From Sorlinia euscelidii (GTDB lineage Bacteria > Pseudomonadota > Alphaproteobacteria > Acetobacterales > Acetobacteraceae), in assembly GCF_036452155.1 (NCBI RefSeq), contig NZ_JAWJZY010000002.1: 64,000 bases of DNA. One strand, written 5' to 3'. A program made the position numbers and the translations under genes. The notes beneath the pieces were generated by a model. That model saw only the letters and a list, made by a program, of their open reading frames with translations, searched no databases and was not told the DNA's origin. Every line of letters begins with the position of its first letter. The first letter of the stretch is position 1. Below, one piece after another: positions 63,416 to 64,000 of this stretch.

Positions 63416-64000
63416 ATGCATAACGCCCTTGAAAGCCGCATTGCCGGGCAGATTACGCCAGCACTTGAGGAACTGGGTTTTGACCTTGTTCGTGTCGCGG
63501 TTCTGGGGCGTGAGACGCCGACGATCCAGATCATGGCGGATCGCCACGATGGCGCTCTGATTGCTGTCGATGATTGTGAGCAGATCAGTCACATTGTCGG
63601 CGCCATTCTGGATGTGGATGACCCCATCCCCGGCGCCTGGACGCTTGAAGTCTCCTCAGCGGGGATTGACCGCCCCCTGACACGGGCAAAAGACTGGACG
63701 CGTTTTGCAGGCCATATGGTTCGCGCTGAGTTGGATACGCCGATTGACGGGCGGAAACGCTTTGCCGGTGTGATTATCGGCGTTAAAGATGATGCGGCCA
63801 TTATTCGGCTGGAGGGCGACCAGGATGCGGCCCTGCCGCTGACGGAGATCCGCAAAGCGCGTCTCGTCCTGACCGATGCGTTGATCGAAGCGACAGCCGC
63901 GCCGGAAGGTGACGGGGATGAGGCGACCGCCCCGCGACGTGTTCCAAAACTAAATCCGGTCAAACCGGGTAAAGGTTCCAAGCCAGGCCGTAAGGTGCAA
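63416..64000 (+). CDS. rimP: Ribosome maturation factor RimP (3' end outside window)
   Basis: Helps assemble the 30S ribosomal subunit. The first 195 codons are present without a stop. Landmarks: IAGQITPALEELGFDLVRVAVLG, IQIMADRHDGALIAVDDCEQIS, and the highly conserved YTLEVSSPGIDRPL here as WTLEVSSAGIDRPLTRAKDW, then FAGHMVRAEL. The C-terminus is extended with Pro/Lys-rich sequence (PVKPGKGSKPGRK). The start is taken as the ATG at 63416 (MHNALESRIAGQ); the ribosome binding site is weak. In most bacteria rimP heads the nusA-infB operon, which would lie beyond the window. Confidence 0.93.
   Translation, partial: MHNALESRIAGQITPALEELGFDLVRVAVLGRETPTIQIMADRHDGALIAVDDCEQISHIVGAILDVDDPIPGAWTLEVSSAGIDRPLTRAKDWTRFAGHMVRAELDTPIDGRKRFAGVIIGVKDDAAIIRLEGDQDAALPLTEIRKARLVLTDALIEATAAPEGDGDEATAPRRVPKLNPVKPGKGSKPGRKVQ

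Noticed and set aside
1..64000. Mobile elements, CRISPR arrays or prophage
   Set aside because: No transposase, integrase, terminal inverted repeats, regularly spaced repeats or phage structural genes were seen.

Overview
This is chromosomal DNA with about 60 percent G+C and dense operons. I see no insertion sequences, phage genes, CRISPR arrays, rRNA or tRNA. The gene content points to an alphaproteobacterium, most likely an acetic acid bacterium (Acetobacteraceae). The evidence is an ALA synthase of the C4 pathway, a fused CysN-CysC, aroQ-accB-accC and ccmAB/acnA neighbourhoods, an OprB-type porin and aerobic cobalamin synthesis. I cannot name the genus from sequence alone.

Layout. 1-5137: end of a cobalamin cluster (cobN, cobB, cobC). 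5421-6911: OprB porin. 6995-10522 (minus): CLC-type channel and two cation diffusion facilitators. 10741-14367: FAD dehydrogenase and fused dihydroxyacetone kinase. 14744-17061: feoA, feoB and a small Cys-rich protein. 17233-19646: HU, a 0.9 kb gene-free stretch, and hemA. 19823-25416: large hybrid histidine kinase and two tandem class A acid phosphatases. 25522-30420 (minus): cysG-cysH-cysD-cysNC. 30566-33234: divergent NCS1 permease and PuuE allantoinase. 33252-35162: acetyl-CoA synthetase. 35450-38038: persulfide dioxygenase-like hydrolase and a DUF442-SQR fusion. 38120-41691: small membrane protein, a Tat-exported bicupin and an aldehyde dehydrogenase. 48841-41855 (minus): TonB receptor, DUF3311 protein, SSS symporter, malic enzyme and fumarase, arranged like one transcription unit. 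49322-54934: YihY protein, RlpA, aroQ-accB-accC and ccmAB. 55138-60090: aconitase and an amino-acid ABC system. 63139-60133 (minus): a membrane-anchored ClpB-like AAA+ protein between two uncharacterised membrane-anchored proteins. 63416-64000: start of rimP.

Two things matter most to a reader. First, five genes (cobN, hemA, the histidine kinase, the aldehyde dehydrogenase and the TonB receptor) are broken by twelve frame changes. Every one sits in a run of G or C and is repaired by adding one G/C. A thirteenth probably truncates the protein at 62522-63139. This pattern looks like homopolymer undercounting in the assembly rather than pseudogenes, so the genes are described as the repaired reading. 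Second, the best candidate for an undescribed system is the membrane AAA+ cluster at 60133-63183. Next in interest are the TonB/DUF3311/SSS/malic enzyme/fumarase unit and the bicupin that has lost its N-terminal metal ligands.
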